From Saliniramus fredricksonii (GTDB lineage Bacteria; Pseudomonadota; Alphaproteobacteria; Rhizobiales; Beijerinckiaceae): a stretch of 64,000 bases of DNA. Positions 18,134 to 27,050 of the stretch are shown in pieces (positions within the stretch are counted from its first letter, which is position 1; each line of letters starts with the position of its first letter). The notes below the pieces were generated by a model. It was not told the DNA's origin, searched no databases, and saw nothing but the letters and a program-made list of their open reading frames with translations. The translations under genes were made by a program, and so were the position numbers. The DNA is taken from assembly GCF_900094735.1 (NCBI RefSeq), contig NZ_FMBM01000001.1, positions 372,001 through 436,000 on the forward strand. Reading direction: 5' to 3'.

Positions 18134-18227
18134 GGGAGGTTGGCGAGGGACGTTTCACTCGCCAACCGGGTCAGGTCCGGAAGGAAGCAGCCCTAACGAG
18201 ACCGAGCGGGTTCTCGTCCAACCTCCC
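18134..18227 (+). ncRNA. ffs: 4.5S RNA, small bacterial signal recognition particle RNA
   Basis: The universally conserved SRP tip loop GGTCAGGTCCGGAAGGAAGC is followed by AGCCCTAA. The ends close as a perfect 10-bp stem, GGGAGGTTGG (18134-18143) with CCAACCTCCC (18218-18227). The RNA binds Ffh to deliver membrane and secreted proteins to SecYEG. It lies directly before dnaX, a common alphaproteobacterial order. Confidence 0.95.
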
Positions 18228-18304
18228 ACCTGTTTCCCCGGCGGATTCGGTGGCCGAAACGGTTTCGGCTTGAGCCCGGGCCTCGCCTCGTGTCCAATAG
18301 GCGC

Positions 18305-20422
18305 ATGAACGAATTCGAGCCCGGCGCGACAGATCCTTCCGGCGAAGCCGAGCCGGCACTCGCCGGCCTCGCGCCGCCGCGCCGCGGCGAGGCTGCTGGC
18401 TACCGCGTCCTCGCCCGCAAATACCGCCCGCGCGATTTTGACGATCTCATCGGCCAGGAAGCCATGGTGCGCACGCTCTCGAACGCGTTTCGCACCGGGC
18501 GCATCCCCCAGGCCTGGATGCTCACCGGCGTGCGCGGTGTGGGCAAGACCACGACGGCGCGCATTCTCGCGCGCGGCCTGAATTATCAGCGCCCTGGCCA
18601 TGCGGACGGCCCGACCATCGATCTGGCCGAGCCCGGCGAGCATTGCGAGGCGATCATCGAGGGCCGCCATATCGATGTGATGGAGATCGACGCCGCCTCG
18701 AACAACAGCGTCGAGAATGTCCGGCAGATCAACGATGCCGTGCGCTATTCGCCGGTCTCGGCGCGCTACAAGGTCTATATCATCGACGAGGTGCACATGC
18801 TCTCGGGGGGCGCCTTCAACGCCTTCCTGAAGACGCTGGAAGAGCCTCCGCCGCATGCGAAATTCGTCTTCGCCACGACGGATATCCACAAGGTTCCCGT
18901 CACCATCCTGTCGCGCTGCCAGCGTTTCGACCTGCGCCGGGTGGGCGCCGACCGGCTGGTGGCGCATCTCACCCGGATCTGCGGGCTGGAAGGGGTCACC
19001 GCCGATCCCGAGGCGCTGACCGCGATCGCCCGCGCCGCCGAGGGCTCGGTCCGCGATGCGCTGTCGCTGCTCGATCAGGCGATTTCCCACGGCGCCGGCA
19101 CGATCACGCCCGATACCGTGCGCGACATGCTCGGCCTCGCCGATCGCGCCAGGGTGATCGATCTGTTCGAAGCGGTGATGCGCGGCGATATCGTGCAGAG
19201 CTTCGCGCTTCTGGCCGATCAATACGGCGCCGGCGCCGATCCCGCCGCGATCCTGCGCGAACTCGCCGGTTTCACGCATCTGGTGACGCGGCTCAAGCTG
19301 GTGCCGGACGCCGCCTCCGACCCGGCCCTGACCGAGGCCGAGCGCAAGCGCGGAGCCGAGCTCGCGCAGGATCTCTCGGTGCGGGTGCTGTCGCGCAACT
19401 GGCAGATGCTGCTCAAAGGCGTCGCCGAGGTTGAATCGGCGAGCCGCCCGATCGCCGCCGCCGAGATGGTGCTGGTCCGCCTGGCCCATGTCGCCGATCT
19501 CCCCACGCCCGACGAAGCTTTGCGCATGCTGCGCGAGGATGCCGCCGGCGCGCCGGCTGGCGGTGGCGGCAGGCCTTCGGGCGCGCCACCGGGAAGCAGC
19601 GGATCGCAAGAAAGCGGGTCGCAAAAAAGCGGGTCGCAAGAAAGCGGATCACAGGGGGGCGAAATGCATGGCGGCGGAATGCATGGCGGCGGCGCGCATG
19701 CCGGTTCGTCATCGGGCACGCCCGCTCCCGTTTCTACGCCCTCCGCTGCGGACGATCCCGGCGCGGCCCGCATGCTCGCGGGCGATGCCGGCACCGCGCC
19801 GTCACCGGCTCGGCCTCACCCGCAGCCGCAGCCGCAGGCCGATGATGCGGTAACCCAACCCCGCCCCGCGCTCAGCGCCGTCCCGGCCTCGTCGCCTGCG
19901 CAGCGCGATGCCGCTGCCCGTGCCGCAGCGGGGCGTGCCGGCACTGCCCCCGCCGCCGGGCTGCATCTCGCGCGGTTCGAGGATCTCGTCGCCCTCGCCG
20001 AAGAGAAACGCGACATCGTCATCAAGGCGGCGCTGGAGCGCGATGTGCGGCTGGTGCATTTCGAGGACGGGCAGATCGAATTCGCCCTCGCCGAGGGGGC
20101 CCGCCGCGACCTCGCCCCGGAACTGATGCGCAAGCTCGCGGACTGGACCGGTCGGCGCTGGGTCGTGGCGCTTTCCTCACAGCCGGGCGCGCCGAGCCTG
20201 CGCGAGCAGGCCGAGGCGGCGGAGCGCGAACGCAAACGCGGCGCGGCGGATCATCCGCTGGTGCGCTCGGTGCTCGACAATTTCCCCGGCGCCCGCATCG
20301 TCGATGTGCGCGCCCGTCCCGGCGCCGATGCCGACCTTGAAACGGCAGAAACGGGCCTCGCGGAAACCGCCCCTCCCCCGCCGGAGGACGATGATGACGA
20401 GGACGGCGCTGCGCTTTTATAG
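18305..20422 (+). CDS. dnaX: DNA polymerase III subunit gamma/tau
   Basis: The 705-residue clamp-loader ATPase. Walker A is GVRGVGKTT (about 75-83), Walker B VYIIDEVHML, and sensor motifs ILSRCQRFD and EGSVRDALSLLDQ are present. The four-cysteine zinc module of E. coli is reduced to one cysteine (Cys114). After the ATPase core (to about 400) comes a low-complexity linker with 15-bp tandem repeats, then the tau-specific C-terminal domain (about 560-705) with an acidic end. The ATG at 18305 is favoured; a GTG at 18290 is in frame. The usual neighbours ybaB and recR do not follow. Confidence 0.95.
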   Translation: MNEFEPGATDPSGEAEPALAGLAPPRRGEAAGYRVLARKYRPRDFDDLIGQEAMVRTLSNAFRTGRIPQAWMLTGVRGVGKTTTARILARGLNYQRPGHADGPTIDLAEPGEHCEAIIEGRHIDVMEIDAASNNSVENVRQINDAVRYSPVSARYKVYIIDEVHMLSGGAFNAFLKTLEEPPPHAKFVFATTDIHKVPVTILSRCQRFDLRRVGADRLVAHLTRICGLEGVTADPEALTAIARAAEGSVRDALSLLDQAISHGAGTITPDTVRDMLGLADRARVIDLFEAVMRGDIVQSFALLADQYGAGADPAAILRELAGFTHLVTRLKLVPDAASDPALTEAERKRGAELAQDLSVRVLSRNWQMLLKGVAEVESASRPIAAAEMVLVRLAHVADLPTPDEALRMLREDAAGAPAGGGGRPSGAPPGSSGSQESGSQKSGSQESGSQGGEMHGGGMHGGGAHAGSSSGTPAPVSTPSAADDPGAARMLAGDAGTAPSPARPHPQPQPQADDAVTQPRPALSAVPASSPAQRDAAARAAAGRAGTAPAAGLHLARFEDLVALAEEKRDIVIKAALERDVRLVHFEDGQIEFALAEGARRDLAPELMRKLADWTGRRWVVALSSQPGAPSLREQAEAAERERKRGAADHPLVRSVLDNFPGARIVDVRARPGADADLETAETGLAETAPPPPEDDDDEDGAALL
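19601..19660 (+). repeat. 15-bp tandem repeats in the dnaX linker
   Basis: Four in-frame units (19601-19615, 19616-19630, 19631-19645, 19646-19660) encode GSQES, GSQKS, GSQES and GSQGG. The second unit contains a run of six A (19623-19628). A further repeat encoding EMHGGGMHGGG follows. The run lies near codon 441, close to where the gamma form of E. coli ends. Confidence 0.85.
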
Positions 20423-20445
20423 AACGGGCGCGCCCCGCGCCCCGC

Positions 20446-20952
20446 TCAATCGAAGCGATAGGCGATCTTGGTCAGGCGGGTACCGGCCACGGTTTCGCTG
20501 CGGCTCGCGATGCGCTGTCCGCCCATGGCCTCATAGAAACCACAGGCGCGCGCGTTTTCCGCAAGCGACCAGACGAGCACCGGGCCCGCATGGCGGTTGC
20601 GCAGATCGGCGCGGATCGAGCCGAACAGGCGGCGCCCGAAACCGAGGCCCTGATATTCCGGGCGCAGATAGAATTCGTCGATCTCACCGGCGGCGGCAAT
20701 GGAGCTGTCGCGGCAGCGGCCATAGCAGGCATAGCCGGCAATCTGCTTGCGGATCTCCAGCACGGCGACCGGACGGGGGCGCTGGAGCGTCCGGCGCCAC
20801 CAGAGCGGCCCGCGCCGCTGCACCAGGCGTTCGAGCTGAATCCCGGGTATCACCCCGCGATAGGCTTCCCGCCAGGCCTGATCAAAGGTCTGGGAGATGC
20901 CGCGACAATCGGCGGGGCCGGCAATGCGGATGGCGGTGACGAGTTCGCTCAT
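20446..20952 (-). CDS. GNAT family N-acetyltransferase
   Basis: A 168-residue acetyltransferase. The acetyl-CoA binding block YLRPEYQGLGFGRRLFGSI (about 95-113) matches the Q/RxxGxG/A motif, and the segment ENARACGFYEAMGGQ is typical of the C-terminal helix. The acceptor substrate is unknown. It is convergent with dnaX, 23 bp between stops, and stands alone. Confidence 0.85.
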   Translation of the reverse strand: MSELVTAIRIAGPADCRGISQTFDQAWREAYRGVIPGIQLERLVQRRGPLWWRRTLQRPRPVAVLEIRKQIAGYACYGRCRDSSIAAAGEIDEFYLRPEYQGLGFGRRLFGSIRADLRNRHAGPVLVWSLAENARACGFYEAMGGQRIASRSETVAGTRLTKIAYRFD

Positions 20953-21063
20953 GGCAACAGATTAAGCCGGCACAAGCTTGTGCGAAAGCGGATTCTGTGT
21001 GCAGAAGCCGGATTGCGGCGCCGGTCACGCCCCCTGGTCGTGACCGGCACCGGCTCACCACGC

Positions 21064-22074
21064 TCAGGCCGGCTTTACCGCCTTGGCCAGCATGGTCATT
21101 TCCGGGATCATGGTCTCGACCGAGGCGTCCCTGAAGCCGTGACGCTCCATGGATTCGACCAGCCAGGCATCATCGACGGAGCGGGCCTGCGGCGTGAACG
21201 CCGTGTGCTGCAACTGCCACAGGGCGGCGAGTTTGGGCCCGGTGCGATCAGCGCAGACGATGAAATCATGGATCAGCAGCGTACCGCCGGGCGCCAGATG
21301 ATCATAGGCGCGCTTGATCAGTCCCTCATGGGTCTCACCGGGTATGCCGGAAAGCAGATACGACATCAGGATCACATCCTGATTGCGCGGCCAGTCGGCC
21401 TTGAGACCGTCAGCCTCGATGTAATGGATGCGGTCACCCAGACCCGCCTTGTCGACGAATTCACGCCCGATCGCAGCCACGTTGGGGAAGTCGACCACCG
21501 TTGCGCCGAGTTCGGGAAAAGCCTTGCAGAAGGTGATCGCGAAGGCGCCGGTACCACCGCCCACATCGAGCATGCGCTTTGCACCCGACAGATCGAGCGC
21601 CTTGACCAGTTGGCGCGCGGGCCCGAGCGAGCCGGCATGCTGGCTCTCGGAATAGAGGCGTGCTTCCGCCGGATCGGAAAACCATTCGGCATAGGAGCCC
21701 GTCGCCTCCGCCGGGAGATTGCCGCTCAGGGCGTCTTCGACCTGATCGAGCAGGCCGTACATCTGCTGACCGACCTGGCGGCGCAGGTAATCACCGAAAT
21801 CGTATTTCGCACCCTTGACCAGAAAGGCCTCGGAAGCGGGTGCATTGGAGAACTTTCCGTCATCCACCGCGACGAGACCGAGTCCGGCGAGTGCGGTCAA
21901 AAGGGTTTCGGCACGATCCGGATGCAAACCGGCAGCCTTGCCGAGTTCGGCGGCAGTCTTGGGCCCATCGTTCAGATGCGTGAACAGGTCGAAATGCAGC
22001 GCGGAAAACAGCGCCTTCGACGCCATGAAACCAAAAGCAATTTCCGAAATTTCATCGGCACGGGTGCGAAGCAT
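21064..22074 (-). CDS. O-methyltransferase family 2 (acetylserotonin-O-MT-like)
   Basis: A 336-residue SAM-dependent methyltransferase. The N-terminal winged-helix dimerisation domain (about 1-90: FGFMASKALFSALHFDLF, KTAAELGKAAGLHPDRAE) precedes a Rossmann domain with the SAM motif MLDVGGGTGAFAI (about 173-185). This architecture is shared by plant-type O-methyltransferases, CrtF and BchU. No pigment or secondary-metabolite genes are nearby, so the substrate is open. The ATG at 22074 is preceded by GAGGAG. Confidence 0.85.
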   Translation of the reverse strand: MLRTRADEISEIAFGFMASKALFSALHFDLFTHLNDGPKTAAELGKAAGLHPDRAETLLTALAGLGLVAVDDGKFSNAPASEAFLVKGAKYDFGDYLRRQVGQQMYGLLDQVEDALSGNLPAEATGSYAEWFSDPAEARLYSESQHAGSLGPARQLVKALDLSGAKRMLDVGGGTGAFAITFCKAFPELGATVVDFPNVAAIGREFVDKAGLGDRIHYIEADGLKADWPRNQDVILMSYLLSGIPGETHEGLIKRAYDHLAPGGTLLIHDFIVCADRTGPKLAALWQLQHTAFTPQARSVDDAWLVESMERHGFRDASVETMIPEMTMLAKAVKPA

Positions 22075-22265
22075 CCCTCCATCTCCTCGATTGTTGCTGA
22101 TGCCGCATGGTAGTGCGCTGCGACAAAAAATACCAGCAAGCATTTCGGGAAAACATACAACCGCCTTTGCGGTTGCATTTCCAATGCAATCACAACAATA
22201 TGAAATCCCCCCGCCACCATGCCGGGGCGGTAGAGATGCTTGTGAGGCAAGGCGTCGGACGAATC

Positions 22266-22772
22266 TCAGGCGCGCGCCACGACCAGTTCGGGCATGCAGG
22301 TCAATGTCTGGAAGACGACGCAGCGCGCACGGGTGGCGGCGATCAACGCGTCAAGAGTCGCATCATCGGCGTCGCTGGCGATCCGAAAGACCAGCCGGAT
22401 CGCCGAGAAGCCGACCGGGGCATCATCGGCGATGCCGAGCGTGCCGCGAAAATCGAGAACCCCCTCCGCCTCAATCTGCGCATCATCGAGGACAATCCCC
22501 TCCCTGGCCGCAATCGCCTTCAGAGTCACGCCGGCACAGCCGACCAGCGCTTCCAGGAGCATGTCCTCCGCTGCCCGATCGGCACCGGTCCCGCCCGTGG
22601 CGCGATGCAGGCCCGTGACGGTGATGCCGTGTCCGGTTTCAACCCGGCAGGCCACGCCTTCGGGATCGACGCGCCCGCGCGAGCGGAAAACGACCTGTGC
22701 CGAAGCCGGATTCGCGCTGTACTTGCGCTCCAGCGGCCTGCACCGCGCCAGCAGATCGGAGGCTTCCATCAT
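22266..22772 (-). CDS. OsmC family protein
   Basis: A 168-residue OsmC-like protein. The two redox cysteines are Cys79 in EALVGCAGVT and Cys151 in RARCVVFQTL, at the usual family positions. OsmC/Ohr proteins reduce organic or fatty-acid hydroperoxides as dimers in the cytoplasm. It shares direction with the peroxiredoxin upstream (about 200 bp gap), so two peroxide-handling genes sit together, but a large palindrome between them suggests separate transcripts. Confidence 0.88.
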   Translation of the reverse strand: MMEASDLLARCRPLERKYSANPASAQVVFRSRGRVDPEGVACRVETGHGITVTGLHRATGGTGADRAAEDMLLEALVGCAGVTLKAIAAREGIVLDDAQIEAEGVLDFRGTLGIADDAPVGFSAIRLVFRIASDADDATLDALIAATRARCVVFQTLTCMPELVVARA

Positions 22773-22920
22773 CAGGGCCCTTCAGCAACCAGAAATATTA
22801 ATGTTTCAAAATTTGAGACCAGCCTCGCCGATCCGTCCAGCGGAATTCATGCAGGGCGCGCAAAGGCATATGCGCATGGAATTGTCCGGACAACCCTGTT
22901 TCAGCGGACCAGACATGCAA

Positions 22921-22946
22921 GCGTGCGTGCATCACTGCACGCACGC
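22921..22946. terminator. perfect palindrome between prx and osmC genes
   Basis: GCGTGCGTGCA (22921-22931) and TGCACGCACGC (22936-22946) form an 11-bp perfect stem with a 4-base loop, 24 bp after the peroxiredoxin stop. It could end that transcript, but no T-run follows. Confidence 0.5.
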
Positions 22947-22969
22947 ATTGCAGAATCATGCATTCCTGA

Positions 22970-23455
22970 TCAGAGCTGGCCGAGCACCACGTCGGCACTG
23001 GTGGCATCCGCCTGGCCCGGCGCCGGCTCGACCGCCATCCAGGTGACGGTGCCGTCCTCGACGATCATGGCATAGCGCTTCGAACGGATGCCGAGCCCGC
23101 CGCCGGTCGCATCGAGTTCGAGACCGGTCGCCTTGGCAAATTCGGCGCTGCCATCGGCGAGAAATTCGATCTTGCCTTCACCGCCGGACGATTTCGCCCA
23201 CGCATCCATGACGAACACGTCATTGACGGCCGTCACCGCCACGGCATCAACGCCCTTGTCGCGGATGGCGTCGAGATGGCTGATGAAGCCCGGCAAGTGG
23301 TTCTTGTGGCAGGTCGGCGTGAATGCGCCGGGGACGGCGAAGAGCACGACCTTGCGGCCCTTGAAGACCTCTTCGGTCGTCTTCGGCGCCGGTCCTTCGG
23401 CGGTCATGGTGCGGAATGTCGCGGCGGGGAGCTTGTCGCCAACCTGGATGCTCAT
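22970..23455 (-). CDS. peroxiredoxin (Prx5 type)
   Basis: A 161-residue thiol peroxidase. The peroxidatic motif PGAFTPTC ends at Cys49 and is followed by HKNHLPGF, typical of the Prx5/PMP20 subgroup. There is no second cysteine at the resolving position, so it probably works as a one-Cys enzyme with glutathione or glutaredoxin. The ATG at 23455 starts MSIQVGDKLP, the usual family beginning, although the frame opens 13 codons earlier. Confidence 0.93.
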   Translation of the reverse strand: MSIQVGDKLPAATFRTMTAEGPAPKTTEEVFKGRKVVLFAVPGAFTPTCHKNHLPGFISHLDAIRDKGVDAVAVTAVNDVFVMDAWAKSSGGEGKIEFLADGSAEFAKATGLELDATGGGLGIRSKRYAMIVEDGTVTWMAVEPAPGQADATSADVVLGQL

Positions 23456-23581
23456 GAATCTCTCCGTGATCTGCTCGCGCAGGCATGATCGCATACGCGC
23501 AATCGCTTACAGGAATCTACGTAATCATTTTCATGCCGGGTGGAAACCCCGCAATCAGCTGATGCGCATGCGCGTCGGCGC

Positions 23582-26500
23582 TCAGCCGCCATCGACCGCG
23601 TCGGCGTCCCTGTCTCGTGGCGGCGGCGCTACGCCACGCGGATGGCGCAGCAGCCGCTGGTAGAGCAGGCCGACCCCCATCAGCACCAGCCCGAGTGCGA
23701 TGAAGGATGCCGCACGGATCGGCCCGCCGAGCCCCGAGAGATCAACGAAGAAGACCTTGGCCGCAGCAAGCGCGAGATAGGCAGCGGCAATAAGTCGCAG
23801 CCAGGGCAGATTGCGCCACAGACCGAAGGCGAGCGCACTGATTCCGACGATGAGCAACATGGCGGAATAGGCCCACAATTCCGCCTCTCCCGTCGCGCGG
23901 AACAGACCGATGCGCGGCCCCTGGAATGCCATCCTTATCGCCGCGATGCTCCATATCGCCTGGAGCAGGAAGGCGAGAACCGCCATCGCGAGCGCCTGCA
24001 ATTCCATCAGGCGCCTTGCGCCGGGACCACGCGCGCCCTGCTCTGGCCCTGTATCGGCCGCTGCCTTTGCCCGGGCGCCGCGGCGCAGCAGCACCGCGAT
24101 GGTCCCCGCCACGAGAGCGGGAAGCAGATAGGCCGGCAGAAGCGCGTTGATGAAACGCCCGCCAGCCACGGGCGCATCGATGATCAGCGGATTGACGATG
24201 AAAACCAGTCCCGTGCCGGAGATGAAGAGTGCGATCAGCCCGAAGATCCGCGCGCCGATCCGGGTGACGGGATCGGGGCGCCCGGAATCGATTCGCAGCA
24301 GGATCAGCGCGGCGCACAGGACAGTGAGCACCGCGAGACCGGCATCGAGCAAAGCATCGAAACCCACCGGCGGCATGCCGCCATACAGGGCATGGCGCAG
24401 CTGGAAGAAGACCAGCAGCACGGCAAAGACGATGCCGAGCGCCTCCGAAAGCCGCGCCGTCGCATCGCGCGCGTCACGGCTGAGCCAATGCGCAGCGGCG
24501 AGGAAAGAGGCTGCCGGCACGCCGTAGCCCCAGAGCAGCCAGTTGAAGAAGATAGTCCGCCCGGGATCCCCGGAGACGATGCCGGGATCCCAGAGCAGGC
24601 GCAGGCCCACCAGGACCGCCAGCGCCCCCACCGCGTATCGCAGCATGCCGATCCCGGTGCGATGCGCCACGAAGGCTGTTCCGGCGCCGGTGAGCGCGAG
24701 AGCCACGGTGAGCATGCCGCGATCGAGCCAGAATGTGAGCGCCAGGGCGAGATTGCCCAGCGCCGCAACAGCCGACAGGCTGCAGATCAGCATCATGGCT
24801 GGAGCGTCGTGGGGCGCGGCACCATCATGCGCGGTATGGCCGTCGCGGCTGTGCGCCGCCCGCCCGTGATGGCGCGTCGCAAGCGCGGCATAGGCGCTTG
24901 CCAGGAGCGCTGCCGCAACGGCAAAAGCGGGTTCGGCGACCCCCGTCATGAGGTTGATGGCGCCGGTCATCCGCCAATTGACGGCGATCAGCACCACGAC
25001 CGGCGCGGCAGCGAAGACCAGAGCGTAATCAGCGATGATCGCGCCCGGCATCCCGGCCGTCCGGCGCAGACGCCAGTAGCCGAGTGCAGCCGCAGCTGCC
25101 GTCGCCGTTGCCGCAAAGGCGACAAAGGACCGCAAGGCCTCCGGCCAGGGCAGATTCCCCGCCGGCCCGGGCAGGACCCGTATCGGCCCGCCGAGCGCCT
25201 CGCCCGCCAGGGGCCAATCCAGCAGCGTCACGATCAGCGCGGCGACGGCCATGACGCAGACGCTGGACAAGGCCGGCACGGCGCCGGCAAGCAGCATGAG
25301 GACGATCATCAGCCCCGGAAAATACAGCGCCGGCGCCCCTCCCGGCAAAAAGCTCGTGGCCAGGACGAAGACCGCCAGAATGCCCAGAAACACGGCCCGC
25401 CCGCCCGTATCGACCCGCTGCGCGGAGAGCGGCATCGCATGATACGGCAAGTAGGCGAAGACGAAGACGGCCAGTGCCGTCTGGACCAGGAGATGCAAGC
25501 GGGCCGGCACGGGCGGGCCGTCGAGCATCAGCATCGTCCAGAAAACGGCGAGCACCGTCGCCGCGATCGCCAACCGGCGCCAGCCGCGCAACCATGCCAG
25601 CGCCTGCGCTGCGGCTGTGACGACGAAGAAATACGGCACCAGCGGCCAGGTCTGCCCGCTCTCCCCGCCGGTCAGGATCGGAACGGCGAAGGCGCCGATC
25701 AGCCCCATCGCGGCCAGCAATTGCCCGTGCAGGGCTGCGGCCAGCATGGTCGCGAGCCCGACGGCACCCAGCAGCAGGAAGGCGGAGCCCGGGGCGAGAA
25801 ATCCGTAGAGTGCGAAGGCCGCATATACGGTTGCGAAGGCGCTGGCGGCGCCGGCGGCGGTCAGGGCAGCAGGCACGTGTCCGGGGCCGATACCGGGCAG
25901 GGCGAGGGCGTCACCACGCCGGCGCAGGATTTCACCGCCGATCAACAGGGCCAGCGTGAAGGCCGTCGCGAGCCCGATCCGCGCCGCCGGCCCGAGCAGC
26001 CCCTGCTCGATCGAGAAGCGCACCAGAAAGGCGCCGCCGAGCCCGAGCGCGAGCGCACCAATCCAGACGGCCCAGCGCGTCCCGAGACGTTCCTCGAGGC
26101 TCGCCTCCTGCCGAGAAGGAGGCTCTGCCGCAGCAGGCGGTGCGGATGCGGGGGAAGCCGGCGGGGCTGGCGGTGGCGGTGGCGGTGCAGCCTGCTTGTC
26201 CTGCCCGGTCACGTCGTCAAACGGCTCGGCCTCGGCGGCTTCTTCGTGAAGCGGTTGCTCGGATGCGGGTTCTTCCGGCGTGTCTGCTTTCTGCGGCCCT
26301 TCTTCCTGCGCTTCCTGTTCGGGAGCCGCCTCTTCCGGCGCGGCCTGCTTCGGCGCCGCCTGCTCGGATGCCGCTCCTTCGGGCGCCGCCTCGCCCGACG
26401 CCTCGCCCGTTTCCGGCGCCACATCCCGATATCGGGTCCGCAAGAGCCATTCGATGCGCGCGATTCGGCCCTGCAATCCAGCGACGTCCCGGACGGCGCG

Positions 26501-26611
26501 GCGCGCCGTCAGGAGCCCCGCCAGCGCGATGATGGGAACAGCGATCGAAACCAGCGCGGAAATGATCAGAATGAAGGTCAAAGCGGCCAATACCTCAACT
26601 CCGGAATGCAC
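23582..26611 (-). CDS. DUF2339 multi-spanning membrane protein
   Basis: A 1,009-residue inner-membrane protein. One N-terminal helix (about 8-35) is followed by a short coiled coil (LQGRIARIEWLLR). A low-complexity Ala/Glu/Pro linker spans about 65-170, and then more than twenty hydrophobic segments begin at RWAVWIGALALGLGGAFLVR. This is the DUF2339 layout, whose biochemical function is unknown. The GTG at 26611 gives the full length; a TTG at 26590 with GGAG upstream is a good alternative. A small paralogue of its N-terminus lies just upstream. Confidence 0.85.
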   Translation of the reverse strand: MHSGVEVLAALTFILIISALVSIAVPIIALAGLLTARRAVRDVAGLQGRIARIEWLLRTRYRDVAPETGEASGEAAPEGAASEQAAPKQAAPEEAAPEQEAQEEGPQKADTPEEPASEQPLHEEAAEAEPFDDVTGQDKQAAPPPPPPAPPASPASAPPAAAEPPSRQEASLEERLGTRWAVWIGALALGLGGAFLVRFSIEQGLLGPAARIGLATAFTLALLIGGEILRRRGDALALPGIGPGHVPAALTAAGAASAFATVYAAFALYGFLAPGSAFLLLGAVGLATMLAAALHGQLLAAMGLIGAFAVPILTGGESGQTWPLVPYFFVVTAAAQALAWLRGWRRLAIAATVLAVFWTMLMLDGPPVPARLHLLVQTALAVFVFAYLPYHAMPLSAQRVDTGGRAVFLGILAVFVLATSFLPGGAPALYFPGLMIVLMLLAGAVPALSSVCVMAVAALIVTLLDWPLAGEALGGPIRVLPGPAGNLPWPEALRSFVAFAATATAAAAALGYWRLRRTAGMPGAIIADYALVFAAAPVVVLIAVNWRMTGAINLMTGVAEPAFAVAAALLASAYAALATRHHGRAAHSRDGHTAHDGAAPHDAPAMMLICSLSAVAALGNLALALTFWLDRGMLTVALALTGAGTAFVAHRTGIGMLRYAVGALAVLVGLRLLWDPGIVSGDPGRTIFFNWLLWGYGVPAASFLAAAHWLSRDARDATARLSEALGIVFAVLLVFFQLRHALYGGMPPVGFDALLDAGLAVLTVLCAALILLRIDSGRPDPVTRIGARIFGLIALFISGTGLVFIVNPLIIDAPVAGGRFINALLPAYLLPALVAGTIAVLLRRGARAKAAADTGPEQGARGPGARRLMELQALAMAVLAFLLQAIWSIAAIRMAFQGPRIGLFRATGEAELWAYSAMLLIVGISALAFGLWRNLPWLRLIAAAYLALAAAKVFFVDLSGLGGPIRAASFIALGLVLMGVGLLYQRLLRHPRGVAPPPRDRDADAVDGG

Positions 26612-26691
26612 CCCTCGGATCGGTCACACCGGCATGGTTGCCGAACCTCGGGAGGAGCGTGCCAGCAGGCGCACGTCAGCGCCGTCATGCC

Positions 26692-26952
26692 TCACGGCCT
26701 TGGACCCGGGGGGTCTTTGCGCGCACGATCGTTTTCTGCGGATGCCGCACCGGATTTCCCGGCGGCAGCATCCTCCGGGTCATACAACAGCGCCTTACGG
26801 TCATTGATCCTGACCGAAAACCGATCGATCCGGGCCTGCAATTGCGCCACGAGGCTCGCAAGCTCGCGCACTTTCACGAGCGCGATGATGGCGATGACCG
26901 GCGCGGCCAGGAAGAGCGCCGTTGCCATGAACATCAGGAAGAAATAAGCCAT
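26692..26952 (-). CDS. small membrane protein resembling a DUF2339 N-terminus
   Basis: An 86-residue protein with one membrane helix (about 4-26), a heptad-like segment (VRELASLVAQLQARIDRF) and a polar, charged tail. Helix plus short coil matches residues 10-60 of the DUF2339 protein encoded 80 bp downstream on the same strand, so it may be a partial duplication or a helper that pairs with it. The ATG at 26952 precedes the helix; the frame opens 54 codons earlier without support. Confidence 0.65.
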   Translation of the reverse strand: MAYFFLMFMATALFLAAPVIAIIALVKVRELASLVAQLQARIDRFSVRINDRKALLYDPEDAAAGKSGAASAENDRARKDPPGPRP

Positions 26953-27050
26953 CAAACGCCCGCTCCGGATTCTCGTTTCGCTATCTTCTATAGGAGAGAT
27001 TACGGAAATGCCACCATCGCCTGATCCGTTTCGCCGTGCGATGGCGCGCC

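Noticed and set aside
19622-19629. E. coli-type programmed frameshift in dnaX
   Set aside because: The A-run is read as CAA AAA AGC in frame, so the paired-slip arrangement A AAA AAG is not met. Kept only as a slippage possibility.
23540-26947. Long plus-strand frame of 1,135 codons
   Set aside because: It is the antisense shadow of the DUF2339 gene: highly polar, Arg/Gln/Gly-rich, without domains, while the reverse strand shows clear membrane helices.
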